From the NCBI RefSeq assembly GCF_007565055.1, contig NC_044557.1, forward strand, positions 67,523,095 through 67,587,094: a stretch of DNA of 64,000 nucleotides, written 5' to 3'. This document shows, in pieces, positions 52,001 through 62,889 of the stretch (position 1 is the first letter of the stretch; every line of letters starts with the position of its first letter). The translations under genes and the position numbers were made by a program. The stretch comes from Rhinopithecus roxellana (Eukaryota; Chordata; Mammalia; Primates; Cercopithecidae). The notes under the pieces were generated by a model. It was not told the DNA's origin and made no database searches. It was given only the letters and a program-made list of their open reading frames with translations.

Positions 52001-52340
52001 TGCTGGCCTTTACTGGTATATACAGAGCACTTTACCCAATGACTACAGAATACCTTTAATGTGCACACTAAACAGCTGCAGAGTACATATTCAAGGACAC
52101 ATGGAATACCAAAATCGACCATCTCCTATATTATAAGGCAATTCTCAAAAAAATCAGAAGATTGAAATATACAGTCTGCATTCTGATGAGAGAAATATGC
52201 ATTCTCTCATCACCATGCTGGAAATCAATAATGAAAATAATAAGAAGATTCTTATATATTTAGAAATTAATAAATAACCTTCTAAATAATCCAAAGATTA
52301 AGGAACAAATCACAAAGAAAATTAAAAGGTATTTTTACCT
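49091..52340 (+). mobile_element. Old L1M (or HAL1-type) element, degraded
   Basis: Runs from acttctgatgatggtggatt through aacaataaaggccattagac, cccacacttaaggtaata, then (after a MER2) cagatagaaggaaaatggtc and on to ORF2-like acacattgaatgtaaatgga and gatttaaggaacaaatc-like text. All frames are broken. Interrupted by the element at 50518-50816. Confidence 0.65.
50518..50816. mobile_element. MER2 (Tigger-type Tc1/mariner MITE)
   Basis: Terminal cagttatccctcagtatc and its near-inverted end gatatggaaggctaactg. Interior gtatttgcatatagcctatg and gtaaatagttgttatactg. Flanked by TA on both sides (50516-50517 and 50817-50818), the duplication expected for this superfamily. It lies inside the old L1M. 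Confidence 0.9.
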
Positions 52341-52434
52341 GGGAGTTTCTGGGTTGCTGAACACCTGGAGTTGCTGGGAGGTGTTACACCTGGAGAGGGC
52401 ATGGGAGCTCTGCATGCCCACACCCTCATACTTC

Positions 52435-52565
52435 ACCCTTTATATTACAGTGCATATCTGATCCACTCTTTGGTTTTGTAGACCTATGAGTTAAGAATGG
52501 CTTTTACATGTTTAAATGATTTTGAAACATCAGAAGAATATGACATAAAAAATATGGAGTTCAAA
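52435..52565. mobile_element. hAT-Charlie-like fragment, copy 1
   Basis: tattacagtgcatatctgat and tacatgtttaaatgattttg are shared with 53310-53440 at about 85%. Confidence 0.5.
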
Positions 52566-53299
52566 TTCTTATTCAAATGTCTGTTCATATGAATTGGAAT
52601 TTTAATAAACTAGTAAATGTTTTAATAAACATTTAAATAAACTAGTAAATCTACCATATAGGTAGTGTTGTGAGAATTAAGTGAAAAAACTAATGAAGTT
52701 TGTAATACAGTCCATAACCATGGTATTTACAGGTGCTAAATATTTATTTTCTCTTACACCCTCTCTTTAACACTATGTCAGCAGACTTTGTACCTGAGGC
52801 TACATAAAGACAAGAAAAATAATTAGTTAGAAATGACACTGTGCAATATTAAATAACTATAGTCAATTTAGGCATGAATTATATGCAATAAAGTACAATA
52901 AAATGCAGATATAACTATTGTGTACTTCTAGTGTTAACTTCTAATTCTCCCTCATTAAGTTATGTCAAAATGCTGAGCCAGGCATAGCTGAAGGAAATAG
53001 CTTTGTTATGTTCCCAGTTAGATCATCTTATTTCATTTTCTGGCTCTTCATTGTACACAAATATGATCTTCTTTTTCATTGAAACCTACTTCCCACTTAT
53101 TACACCATAGAATTGTGATTTAGTAGCTCTGAGATGTGGTCTCAGGAGTGAAGGAAAAACTTTTCTGAATGTTCTGATTTCTCTATTTGTCATTCCATTG
53201 ATTGGTTTTGGTGGGGAGTCAGCAAGTACTGCTTATGGGCAAAATCTGATCAACTTTTGATTAAAAATATAGCAAATTAGGAATTGATAGGAGCATAGC
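52566..53299. other. Intron DNA, nothing recognised
   Basis: No exon or confident repeat. Confidence 0.5.
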
Positions 53300-53640
53300 T
53301 AATCTGATAATAAATATTACAGTGCATATCTGATCCATTCTCTGGTTTTGTAGACCTGTGAATTAAGAATGGCCTTTACATGTTTAAATGCTTTTAAAAA
53401 GTCAAAAGAAGGATATGACTTGTGAAAAATATGGAGTTGGAGCAAAGCTGTGCTCATTTGTTTATGTATTGTATGGGCTGCTTTTGCACTATACTGGCAG
53501 AATTGAGTTGTTGGGACGGTGACCATATGTGGCACACTTAACTTTACACTGCTGTTTGGTCCACTGCAAATTGCAGTGATATGGTTACAACTCAGCAGCA
53601 TTTTGAGTGCCATGAATATAGCTGTACTATGACAGTTCTG
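53300..53640. mobile_element. hAT-Charlie-like fragment, copy 2
   Basis: Extends beyond copy 1 into gagcaaagctgtgctcattt, gtatgggctgcttttgcact and ggcagaattgagttgttggg, typical of the 3' parts of Charlie elements. Confidence 0.65.
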
Positions 53641-54028
53641 TTTCGTTTTTAATTACTGGTGAATACACATCATGTCAAACAATAAAAAAAGAGAAACCAA
53701 AAAAATAGAAAAAATAAGAGAAAATGGACTTCAAATGTGGTTTTAAAGTACAGTAGAGTATGAGTTGCTAAGTTAGATGACAGAGTATTGAGTTTATTAT
53801 GTATTAGTGCTGTAGTTATAGTAAAGGGATATAATATATATTGGCATTACCAGACTAAGCATTGATCACAATATTCTCAAGTAGGGAAAATTAGAAAATT
53901 TAAAATGGAATATAAGCAGATTTTCTTTACGAAAGTAATAAATGAAAATGAGGCTGTGACCAAAAAGTAAGTTTCTAAGTGGTTCTCATGTTAGCCAAGC
54001 AAATAAATCCATTTCAGATGGTTACTTA
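53641..54028. other. Intron DNA left of the full-length L1
   Basis: AT-rich, nothing recognised. Confidence 0.5.
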
Positions 54029-54042
54029 ATTAAATCATATTT

Positions 54043-54043
<1 letters not shown>
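54029..54043. repeat. L1 target-site duplication, left
   Basis: attaaatcatatttg, exact copy at 60272-60286. Confidence 0.97.
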
Positions 54044-54098
<55 letters not shown>

Positions 54099-54100
<2 letters not shown>

Positions 54101-54328
54101 TATACTTTAAGTTCTAGGGTACATGTGCATAACGTGCAGGTTTGTTACATATGTATACTTATGCCATGTTGGTGTGCTGCACCCATCAACTCGTCAGCAC
54201 CCATCAATTCATCATTTATATCATGTATAACTCCCCAATGCAATCCCTCCCTCCTCCCCCCTCCCCCCTCCCCATGATAGACCCCAGTGTGTGATGTTCC
54301 CCTTCCCGAGTCCAAGTGATCTCATTGT
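54099..54328 (-). other. L1 3' UTR
   Basis: Follows the ORF2 stop. Contains the polypurine tract and the end segment shared exactly with 37891-38044. Confidence 0.9.
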
Positions 54329-57300
54329 TCAGTTCCCACCTATGAGTGAGAACATGCGGTGTTTGGTTTTCTCTTCTTGTGATAGTTTGCTAAGAATGAT
54401 GGTTTCCAGCTGCATCCATGTCCCTACAAAGGACGCAAACTCATCCTTTTTTATGGCTGCATAGTATTCCATGGTGTATATGTGCCACATTTTCTTAATC
54501 CAGTCTGTCACAGATGGACATTTGGGTTGATTCCAAGTCTTTGCTATTGTGAATAGTGCCGCAATAAACATACGTGTACATGTGTCTTTGTAGTAGACTA
54601 ATTTATAATCCTTTGGGTATATACCCAGTAGTGGGATGGCTGGGTCATATGGTACATCTAGTTCTAGATCCTTGAGGAATTGCCATACTCTTTTCCATAA
54701 TGGTTGAACTAGTTTACAATCCCACCAACAGTGTAAAAGTGTTCCTATTTCTCCACATCCTCTCCAGCACCTGTTGTTTCCTGACTTCTTAATGATTGCC
54801 ATTCTAACTGGTGTGAGATGGTATCTCATTGTGGTTTTGATTTGCATTTCTCTGATGGCCAGTGATGATGAGCATTTTTTCATGTGTCTGTTGGCTGTAT
54901 GAATATCTTCTTTTGAGAAATGTCTGTTCATATCCTTTCCCCACTTTTTGATGGGGTTGTTTGTTTTTTTCTCGTATATTTGTTTGAGTTCTTTGTAGAT
55001 TCTGGATATTAGCCCTTTGTCAGATGAGTAGGTTGCAAAAATTTTCTCCCATTCTGTAGGTTGCCTGTTCACTCTGATGGTAGTTTCTTTTGCTGTGCAA
55101 AAGCTCTTTAGTTTAATTAGATCCCATTTGTCAATTATGGCTTTTGCTGCCGTTGCTTTTGGTGTTTTAGACATGAAGTCCTTGCCCATGCCTATGTCCT
55201 GAATGGTACTACCTAGATTTTCTTCTAGGGTTTTTATGGTATTAGGTCTAACATTTAAGTCTCTAATCCATCTTGAATTAATCTTCGTATAAGGGGTAAG
55301 GAAAGGATCCAGTTTCAGCTTTCTACTTATGGCTAGCCAATTTTCCCAGCACCATTTATTAAATAGGGAATCCTTTCCCCATTTCTTGTTTCTCTCAGGT
55401 TTGTCAAAGATCAGATGGCTGTAGATGTGCGGTATTATTTCTGAGGACTCTGTTCTGTTCCATTGGTCTATATCTCTGTTTTGGTACCAGTACCATGCTG
55501 TTTTGGTTACTGTAGCCTTGTAGTATAGTTTGAAGTCAGGTAGCGTGACGCCTCCAGCTTTGTCCTTTTGACTTAGGATTGTCTTGGCAATGCGGGCTCT
55601 TTTTTGGTTCCATATGAACTTTAAAGCAGTTTTTTCCAATTCTGTGAAGAAACTCATTGGTAGCTTGATGGGGATGGCATTGAATCTATAAATAACCTTG
55701 GGGAGTATGGCCATTTTCACGATATTGATTCTTCCTATCCATGAGCATGGTATGTTCTTCCATTTGTTTGTGTCCTCTTTTATTTCACTGAGCAGTGGTT
55801 TGTAGTTCTCCTTGAAGAGGTCCTTTACATCCCTTGTAAGCTGGATTCCTAGGTATTTTATTCTCTTTGAAGCAATTGTGAATGGAAGTTCATTCCTGAT
55901 TTGGCTCTCTGCTTGTCTGTTGCTGGTGTATAAGAATGCTTGTGATTTTTGCACATTAATTTTGTATCCTGAGACTTTGCTGAAGTTGCTTATCAGCTTA
56001 AGGAGATTTTGGGCTGAGACAATGGGGTTTTCTAAATATACAATCATGTCATCTGCAAACAGGGACAATTTGACTTCTTCTTTTCCTAACTGGATACCCT
56101 TGATTTCTTTCTCTTGCCTGATTGCCCTAGCCAGAACTTCCAACACTATGTTGAATAGGAGTGGTGAGAGAGGGCATCCCTGTCTTGTGCCAGTTTTCAA
56201 AGGGAATTTTTCCAGTTTTTGCCCATTCAGTATGATATTAGCTGTGGGTTTGTCATAAATAGCTCTTATTATTTTGAGGTACGTTCCATCAATACCGAAT
56301 TTATTGAGCGTTTTTAGCATGAAGGGCTGTTGAATTTTGTCAAAAGCCTTTTCTGCATCTATTGAGACAATCATGTGGTTCTTGTCTTTGGTTCTGTTTA
56401 TATGCTGGATTACGTTTATTGATTTGCGAATGTTGAACCAGCCTTGCATCCCAGGGATGAAGCCCACTTGATCATGGTGGATAAGCTTTTTGATATGCTG
56501 CTGAATCCGGTTTGCCAGTATTTTATTGAGAATTTTTGCATCAATGTTCATCAGGGATATTGGTCTAAAATTCTCTTTTTTTGTTGTGTCTCTGCCAGGC
56601 TTTGGTATCAGGATGATGTTGGCCTCATAAAATGAGTTAGGGAGGATTCCCTCTTTTTCTATTGATTGGAATAGTTTCAGAAGGAATGGTACCAGCTCCT
56701 CCTTGTACCTCTGGTAGAATTCAGCTGTGAATCCATCTGGTCCTGGACTTTTTTTGGTGGGTAGGCTATTAATTGTTGCCTCAATTTCAGAGCCTGCTAT
56801 TGGTCTATTCAGGGATTCAACTTCTTCCTGGTTTAGCCTTGGGAGAGTGTAAGTGTCCAGGAAATTATCCATTTCTTCTAGATTTTCTAGTTGATTTGCG
56901 TAGAGGCGTTTATAGTATTCTCTGATGGTAGTTTGTATTTCTGTGGGGTCAGTGGTGATATCCCCTTTATCATTTTTTATTGCATCTATTTGATTCCTCT
57001 CTCTTTTTTTCTTTATTAGCCTTGCTAGCGGTCTGTCAATTTTGTTGATCTTTTCAAAAAACCAACTCCTGGATTCATTGATTTTTTGGAGGGTTTTTTG
57101 TGTCTCTATCTCCTTCAGTTCTGCTCTGATCTTAGTTATTTCTTGCCTTCTGCTAGCTTTTGAATGTGATTGCTCTTGCCTCTCTAGTTCTTTTAATTGT
57201 GATGTTAGAGTGTCAATTTTAGATCTTTCCTGCTTTCTCTTGTGGGCATTTAGTGCTATAAATTTCCCTCTACACACTGCTTTAAATGTGTCCCAGAGAT

Positions 57301-58156
57301 TCTGGTATGTTGTATCTTTGTTCTCATTGGTTTCAAAGAACATCTTTATTTCCGCTTTCATTTCGTTATGTACCCAGTAGTCATTCAGGAGCAGGTTGTT
57401 CAGTTTCCATGTAGGTGAGCGGTTTTGATTGAGTTTCTTAGTCCTGAGTTCTAGTTTGATTGCACTGTGGTCTGAGAGACAGTTTGTTATAATTTCTGTT
57501 CTTTTACATTTGCTGAGGAGTACTTTACTTCCAATTATGTGGTCAATTTTGGAATAAGTGCGATGTGGTGCTGAGAAGAATGTATATTCTGTTGATTTGG
57601 GGTGGAGAGTTCTATAGATGTCTATTAGGTCCGCTTGGTGCAGAGATGAGTTCAATTCCTGGATATCCTTGTTAACTTTCTGTCTCGTTGATCTGTCTAA
57701 TGTTGACAGCGGAGTGTTGAAGTCCCCCATTATTATTGTATGGGAGTCTAAGTCTCTTTGTAAGTCTCTAAGGACTTGCTTTATGAATCTGGGTGCTCCT
57801 GTATTGGGTGCATATATATTTAGGAGAGTTAGCTCTTCCTGTTGAATTGATCCCTTTACCATTATGTAATGGCCTTCTTTGTCTCTTTTGATCTTTGATG
57901 GTTTAAAGTCTGTTTTATCAGAGACTAGGATTGCAACCCCTGCTTTTTTTTGTTCTCCATTTGCTTGGTAGATCTTCCTCCATCCCTTTATTTTGAGCCT
58001 ATGTATGTCTCTGCATGTGAGATGGGTCTCCTGAATACAGCAGACTGATGGGTCTTGACTCTTTATCCAGTTTGCCAGTCTGTGTCTTTTAATTGGAGCA
58101 TTTAGTCCATTAACATTTAAGGTTAATATTGTTATGTGTGAACTTGATCCTGCCAT
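54329..58156 (-). CDS. L1 ORF2p: endonuclease and reverse transcriptase, intact (1275 aa)
   Basis: Makes the enzyme that nicks target DNA and copies L1 (and Alu) RNA into it. The length equals the usual 1275 residues. The apurinic-type endonuclease at 1-239 keeps N14, E43, D145, N147, D205 and H230. The reverse transcriptase (about 450-800) keeps the QGCPLSPLLFNIVLE block and catalytic D600 and D702-D703 in FADD (700-703). The cysteine-rich C-terminus has CWRGCG...CWWDC. Starts ATG GCA GGA, 63 bp after the ORF1 stop, as in other primate L1s, where translation depends on re-initiation. No frameshift or stop. I see no missing key residue, but whether it is active cannot be told by reading. Confidence 0.97.
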   Translation of the reverse strand: MAGSSSHITILTLNVNGLNAPIKRHRLANWIKSQDPSVCCIQETHLTCRDIHRLKIKGWRKIYQANGEQKKAGVAILVSDKTDFKPSKIKRDKEGHYIMVKGSIQQEELTLLNIYAPNTGAPRFIKQVLRDLQRDLDSHTIIMGDFNTPLSTLDRSTRQKVNKDIQELNSSLHQADLIDIYRTLHPKSTEYTFFSAPHRTYSKIDHIIGSKVLLSKCKRTEIITNCLSDHSAIKLELRTKKLNQNRSPTWKLNNLLLNDYWVHNEMKAEIKMFFETNENKDTTYQNLWDTFKAVCRGKFIALNAHKRKQERSKIDTLTSQLKELERQEQSHSKASRRQEITKIRAELKEIETQKTLQKINESRSWFFEKINKIDRPLARLIKKKRERNQIDAIKNDKGDITTDPTEIQTTIREYYKRLYANQLENLEEMDNFLDTYTLPRLNQEEVESLNRPIAGSEIEATINSLPTKKSPGPDGFTAEFYQRYKEELVPFLLKLFQSIEKEGILPNSFYEANIILIPKPGRDTTKKENFRPISLMNIDAKILNKILANRIQQHIKKLIHHDQVGFIPGMQGWFNIRKSINVIQHINRTKDKNHMIVSIDAEKAFDKIQQPFMLKTLNKFGIDGTYLKIIRAIYDKPTANIILNGQKLEKFPLKTGTRQGCPLSPLLFNIVLEVLARAIRQEKEIKGIQLGKEEVKLSLFADDMIVYLENPIVSAQNLLKLISNFSKVSGYKINVQKSQAFLYTSNRQAESQIRNELPFTIASKRIKYLGIQLTRDVKDLFKENYKPLLSEIKEDTNKWKNIPCSWIGRINIVKMAILPKVIYRFNAIPIKLPMSFFTELEKTALKFIWNQKRARIAKTILSQKDKAGGVTLPDFKLYYKATVTKTAWYWYQNRDIDQWNRTESSEIIPHIYSHLIFDKPERNKKWGKDSLFNKWCWENWLAISRKLKLDPFLTPYTKINSRWIRDLNVRPNTIKTLEENLGSTIQDIGMGKDFMSKTPKATAAKAIIDKWDLIKLKSFCTAKETTIRVNRQPTEWEKIFATYSSDKGLISRIYKELKQIYEKKTNNPIKKWGKDMNRHFSKEDIHTANRHMKKCSSSLAIREMQIKTTMRYHLTPVRMAIIKKSGNNRCWRGCGEIGTLLHCWWDCKLVQPLWKRVWQFLKDLELDVPYDPAIPLLGIYPKDYKLVYYKDTCTRMFIAALFTIAKTWNQPKCPSVTDWIKKMWHIYTMEYYAAIKKDEFASFVGTWMQLETIILSKLSQEEKTKHRMFSLIGGN

Positions 58157-58219
58157 TATGATATTAACTGGTTATTTTGCTCGTTAGTTGATGCAGTTTC
58201 TTCCTAGCCTCGATGGTCT

Positions 58220-59236
58220 TTACATTTTGCCAAGTTTTTGCGATGGCTGGTACCGGTTGTTCCTTTCCATGTTTAGGGCTTCCTTCAGGGTCTCTTGTAA
58301 GGCAGGCCTGGTGGTGACAAAATCTCTAAGCATTTGCTTATCTGTAAAGGATTTTATTTCTCCTTCACTTATGAAACTTAGTTTGGCTGGATATGAAATT
58401 CTGGGTTTAAAATTCTTTTCTTTAAGAACGTTGAATATTGGCCCCCACTCTCTTCTGGCTTGTAGAGTTTCTGCCGAGAGATCTGCTGTTAGTCTGATGG
58501 GCTTCCCTTTGTGGGTGACCCGACCTTTCTCTCTGGCTGCCCTTAAGATTTTTTCCTTCATTTCAACTTTGGTGAATCTGGCAATTATGTGTCTTGGAGT
58601 TGCTCTTCTGGAGGAGTATCTTTGTGGCGTTCTCTGTATTTCCTGAATTTGAATGTTGGCCTGCCCTACTAGGTTGGGGAAGTTCTCCTGGATGATATCC
58701 TGAAGAGTGTTTTCCAACTTGGTTCCATTTTCCCCCTCACTTTCCGGCACCCCAATCAGACGTAGATTTGGTCTTTTTACGTAATCCCATACTTCTTGCA
58801 GGCTTTGCTCATTTCTTTTTCTTCTTTTTTCTTTTGGTTTCTCTTCTCGCTTCATTTCATTCATTTGATCTTCAATCGCTGATACTCTTTCTTCCAGTTG
58901 ATCGAGTCGGTTACTGAAGCTTGTGCATTTGTCACGTATTTCTCGTGTCATGGTTTTCATCTCTGTCATTTCGTTTATGATCTTCTCTGCATTAATGAGT
59001 CTAGCTGTCAATTCTTCCACTCTTTTTTCAAGATTTTTAGTTTCTTTGCGCTGGGTACGTAATTCCTCCTTTAGCTCTGATAAGTTTGATGGACTGAAGC
59101 CTTCTTCTCTCCTCTCGTCCAAGTCATTCTCTGACCAGCTTTGATCCGTTGCTGGTGATGGGCTGCGCTCCTTTGCAGGTGGAGATGCGCTCTTATTTTT
59201 TGAATTTCCAGCTTTTCTGCCCTGCTTCTTCCCCAT
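58220..59236 (-). CDS. L1 ORF1p: RNA-binding trimeric chaperone, intact (338 aa)
   Basis: Coats L1 RNA to form the retrotransposition particle. Starts MGKKQGRKAG, with a basic, serine/proline-rich N-terminus to about 50. A coiled coil follows at about 51-152 (heptad leucines, LEKRVEELTARL, LDQLEERVSAIEDQM). The RRM starts near 155 (RPNLRLIGVPE), and the C-terminal domain carries REKGRV and the ending NNRYQPSQKLGKM. The length matches the primate standard of 338. The coiled coil is the part most unlike human L1HS, a region known to evolve fast, while the RRM and C-terminal domain are close. Confidence 0.97.
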   Translation of the reverse strand: MGKKQGRKAGNSKNKSASPPAKERSPSPATDQSWSENDLDERREEGFSPSNLSELKEELRTQRKETKNLEKRVEELTARLINAEKIINEMTEMKTMTREIRDKCTSFSNRLDQLEERVSAIEDQMNEMKREEKPKEKRRKRNEQSLQEVWDYVKRPNLRLIGVPESEGENGTKLENTLQDIIQENFPNLVGQANIQIQEIQRTPQRYSSRRATPRHIIARFTKVEMKEKILRAAREKGRVTHKGKPIRLTADLSAETLQARREWGPIFNVLKEKNFKPRISYPAKLSFISEGEIKSFTDKQMLRDFVTTRPALQETLKEALNMERNNRYQPSQKLGKM

Positions 59237-60271
59237 CTTTGTGGTTTTATCTGTCTCTGGTCTTTGATGGTGGTGACGAACTGATGGGGTTTTGGTATAG
59301 GTGTCCTTCCTGTTTGATAGTTTTCCTTCTGACAGTCAGAAGGACTCTCTGTTGGTCTGTTGGAGATTGCTTGAGGTCCACTCCAGACCCTGTTTGCCTG
59401 GGTATCAGCAGCAGAGGTTGCCGAAGATAGAATATTGCTGAACAGCGAGTGTACCTGTCTGATTCTTCCTTTGGAAGTGTCCTCTCAGGGGTGTACTCCA
59501 CCCTGTGAGGTGTGGGGTGTCAGACTGCCCCTAGTGGGGGATTTCTCCCAGCTAGGCTACTCAGGGGTCAGGGACACACCTGAGCAGGCAGTCTGTCCGT
59601 TCTCAGATCTCAACCTCCGCGTTGGGAGATCCGCGGCTCTCCCCAAAGCTGTCAGACAGAGTCGTTCGCGTCTGCACCGGCTCCCGCTACTTCCCCTGTT
59701 GGTCTTCAGCTGTGCGCTGTCCCCAGAGGTGGAGACTACAGAGACAGGCAGGCTTCCTTGAGCTGCTGTGAGCTCCACCCAGTTCGAGCTTCCCAGCGGC
59801 TTTGTTTACCTACTTAAGCCTCAGCAATGGCGGGCGCCCCTCCCCCAGCCTCGCTGCTGCCTTGCGGATAGATCGCCGCAGACTGCTGTGTTAGCAGTGA
59901 GGGAGGCTTCGTGGGCGTGGGACCCTCCCGGCCAGGTGTGGGATATATTCTCCTGGAATGCCTGTATGCTTACAGCGCAGTATTGGGGTGGGAGTTACCC
60001 GATTTTCCAGGTGTTGTGTGTCTCAGTTCCCCTGGCTAGGAAAACGGATCCCCTTCCCCCTTGCGCTTCCAGGTGAGGCGATGCCTCGCCCTGCTTCAGC
60101 TCTCGCTGGTCAGGCTGCAGCAGCTGACCAGCACCGATTGTCCGGCACTCCCTAGTGAGATGACCCCAGTACCTCAGTTGAAAATGCAGAAATCACCGGT
60201 CTTCTGTGTCGCTCGCGCTGGGAGTTGGAGACTGGAGTTGTTCCTATTCGGCCATCTTGCTCCGCCCCTCC
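59237..60271 (-). promoter_or_regulatory. L1 5' UTR with internal promoter
   Basis: About 1035 bp, CpG-rich, beginning (on the minus strand) GGAGGGGCGGAGCAAGATGG. The CAAGATGGCCG word (plus strand 60249-60259) is the YY1 site that sets L1 transcription start. Slightly longer than the roughly 910 bp of human L1HS. Primate L1 5' UTRs also hold an antisense promoter, which here would fire rightward, the same way as RIMS2. Confidence 0.9.
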
Positions 60272-60286
60272 ATTAAATCATATTTG
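60272..60286. repeat. L1 target-site duplication, right
   Basis: Exact copy of 54029-54043. Confidence 0.97.
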
Positions 60287-60631
60287 ATTGTAGAAACTGA
60301 AAAAGTGTATCTAGAGAAAATAAACATTAAGCCTTTTGGTGGGAACAGTTTCTCAAAGAGTTGAGGGTATTGGGAGCAGCATTTCTAGTCAGTTACAAAA
60401 CACAACAAGTGATTTTGAATGGTTTTCCTTGACTCTTGCTGACCTGACAGATGTTACCAATACTTTTCTGTTGTTTTTTATTTAGGAGTTAGTATTGAGT
60501 TTTAATAAGCCTCTGTGAATAGTCAGTATGGAACAATGAGTGGCAAGAACATTTTCAAATAATTTGAGAAAACATTAGTTTAGTACAACCTGAGGTGGAA
60601 TCTGCTAAGATGTGTTAAAAACTGATAAAAC
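60287..60631. other. Intron DNA, nothing recognised
   Basis: No exon or repeat named. Confidence 0.5.
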
Positions 60632-60777
60632 ATGGGAGGCTGAGGCAGGAGACCTGCTTGAACCTGGGAGGCGGAGGTTGCAGTGAGCTGAGATCATGCC
60701 ACTGCACTCCAGTCTTGGTGACAAAGCGAGACCCTGTCTTAAAAAAAAAAAGAAAAAAAAAAGAAACAAAAAAACCT
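60632..60777 (+). mobile_element. Alu right-arm fragment
   Basis: gggaggctgaggcaggagac through gagaccctgtctta with an A/G tail. The left arm is absent. Confidence 0.9.
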
Positions 60778-60879
60778 GATAAAAGATAAAAATAATGTAT
60801 GGAGTAGAAAAAAGGCTTAGTTGGACAACTTTTCAAAGCTCGTAAAAATTAAGGTGTTTAGAGCTCATGGTTATTCATT

Positions 60880-62000
60880 GTGTTATTTATGAGTAGATAT
60901 TCTGCAGAAAATATTTGAATCATCATGTGTTATTGAGTCACTAGTGTCAACAGTGAACTTCATTCCTTCTTATAGGAAAATTTTGTGCATTTTTGTCAGA
61001 AATTGAATATTATGACTCGCTCTATCAAATAGAAGTGTGATGGTCTAGCAGTCATAAAATTTTATTTCAATTTTTTGAGCTCAGGGCTGACATTGAACTG
61101 TTTCTGAAAAATGCACTAAGCCCTGTTATTGAACACTGGATGGCTCTGGAAATTTGCTTTTGCTGCAAAATTGATAAATTTCTGTGTTCAACTTACAAGT
61201 TCCACATTCAGGGTAAAACTGTGCTTACATGTGGAGTTTGTAAGTTCTACCATGGAACTTAAAGTCATTTCAATGACAATAATGTTTATCACAAATAATT
61301 TCAAGCTACTTTATATGCTTCTTATGCTGTCGATAGTTAAGTAGTGAACTCCTCATTCCCACACAAATTTTCAGTTGATATATTTTCCAAGCTCAGACTA
61401 TAGTATCAACCTAATTTTTCAAACTTTGAAGCAAGTACAAAGGACATTTACATATTTCAAAATGTATTTAACTGTGTAATTGAGGAGTTACTATCCTACT
61501 TTCATCTGCAATGTATAATGTATAATAACATGCTAAAAGGCAAATATCTGGAGAAGTCTCAAACTCAATTCTATAAGTATCCTCTAAGTGATGAATATCA
61601 TCAATTAAAAACATTCTCATTGTTTGATATCAGTACATATTTGCATTTCCTATCTGTGCGAAAAGATATTACTAAAATGAAATACACAAAATCATATTAC
61701 AGATCAGCATTAACCAAAGGACATTTGCAATTGATTTGGATCATTTGGAATACTAACTTTGAATCCCAATTAAATGAAATATTTTCCCCCCAAAGAGAAT
61801 TCCATTATTCTCATCAGTAGACCTGTATTATTACCCTCAATTATTTGAATTTTATCAATAAGGATTTTGTAGAAATTTGTTTTTTATTCTTTTAGCACTA
61901 CACATTATCATTAATTTTGCCTTTTGACTTACAAAGCCTCAAATATTTACTGTCTGGCACTTTACAGAAAAAAAAAAAAGCTTGCCAACCCTTGATTTAG
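60880..62000 (+). mobile_element. Degraded hAT-Charlie DNA transposon
   Basis: Ends ttactgtctggcactttaca, then (A)n and cttgccaacccttg, the typical Charlie 3' end. Inside, 61138-61250 translates to a decayed WM-LE-CF-CKIDKFL...IQGKT-LTC pattern that recalls hAT transposases (W..DLAF..D...HLN...LQGK). All frames broken. Confidence 0.55.
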
Positions 62001-62889
62001 GCCAGTAAAAAATACCAGTTGAGACTTATTTGAAATCTTTACATTGTATTGATTTTCTTCTTTGAATGAACAAGATAAATTTATTTCTCTTTAGCTTGAA
62101 AATACCCAGTTTACTGTTGCCTCTTTCTGGCTAAAAGAATGTTTTTTCGCCTTTGATTATAAATTGTTACTTATGACTTTAGAATGTACTTATGTATGGT
62201 TAATTTCAACAGCTACCTTTATCATCAGCTCTGAATGTCAGAACTTCCTCTTTGTGAAATTTTATCCTAGTTTTGTAAGCATTAACTGTAGTAGAGGTTA
62301 CACTAGCAGAAGTAGAGTGAGTTTGGAGGAGTAAGTGTAAATGCTTCCTCTTCCCTTGCTATGCAGCCTATCGATTGCCCTTAATTATTTCTACATAGTT
62401 TAGCAATGAGCTATACTGCTAGAAAAGCCTTCTCTCTACCTAAACTTTTGACTCTGATATTAGAAACTACCAGCAGCCTTGCTCAGAAATGTGATTATTC
62501 ATTCCATATGTGGCAGATCAGGCTCAAATATATCTACAAGATTTTAATACTATAATGTGTAACCCCATTATTGAGTTGATTACAGCTAGAAGAACTGATT
62601 TGAATGCCCGCAGAGCTTTGCCAGAATTCAACATTGGCGTTTGGCTAGACTCCAGGAGCCAGTGGTGTACTTTGGCCATCTGTTCTGCTTCCTCACCTTC
62701 AGTTCTTGCCAAACTGTGGGGCAACAGTTTGGTGCATTTTGATTAATGATAGGTTTAGCAATGGGTGATGGCTTAGTCTTTCAGGTAGCTAAATGCGACA
62801 AGATAAGTAGGGCTCAACTTTAACAAGCTTCCGAATACTCTGAGATTAGTGTGATGAACAGTGTGAAATAACATAAGGAACAAAGTTAA
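62001..62889. other. Intron DNA, nothing recognised
   Basis: No exon or confident repeat. The open frames at 62510-62746 have no recognisable protein character. Confidence 0.5.

Larger units (their letters stand above)
54044..60271 (-). mobile_element. Full-length young L1 with both ORFs intact
   Basis: A complete LINE-1 in antisense to RIMS2. From its 5' end: 5' UTR (60271-59237), ORF1 (59236-58220), 63-bp spacer, ORF2 (58156-54329), 3' UTR with a polypurine tract (pyrimidine on this strand, 54245-54275), and a pure A55 tail (T 54044-54098). A perfect 15-bp target-site duplication and ATTTG/AT at the nick fit target-primed reverse transcription. The long pure tail, perfect duplication and two open frames all point to recent insertion. 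ORF sequences differ at many sites from human L1HS, as expected for a monkey lineage. Confidence 0.97.

Noticed and set aside
49091..52340. Possible processed gene copy
   Set aside because: A-rich sense-strand text and L1-type segment order fit an old L1M/HAL1 element better, and a MER2 splits it.
55812..58646. Plus-strand frames (55812-56258, 57042-57380, 58188-58646)
   Set aside because: Antisense shadows of intact L1 ORF2 and ORF1.
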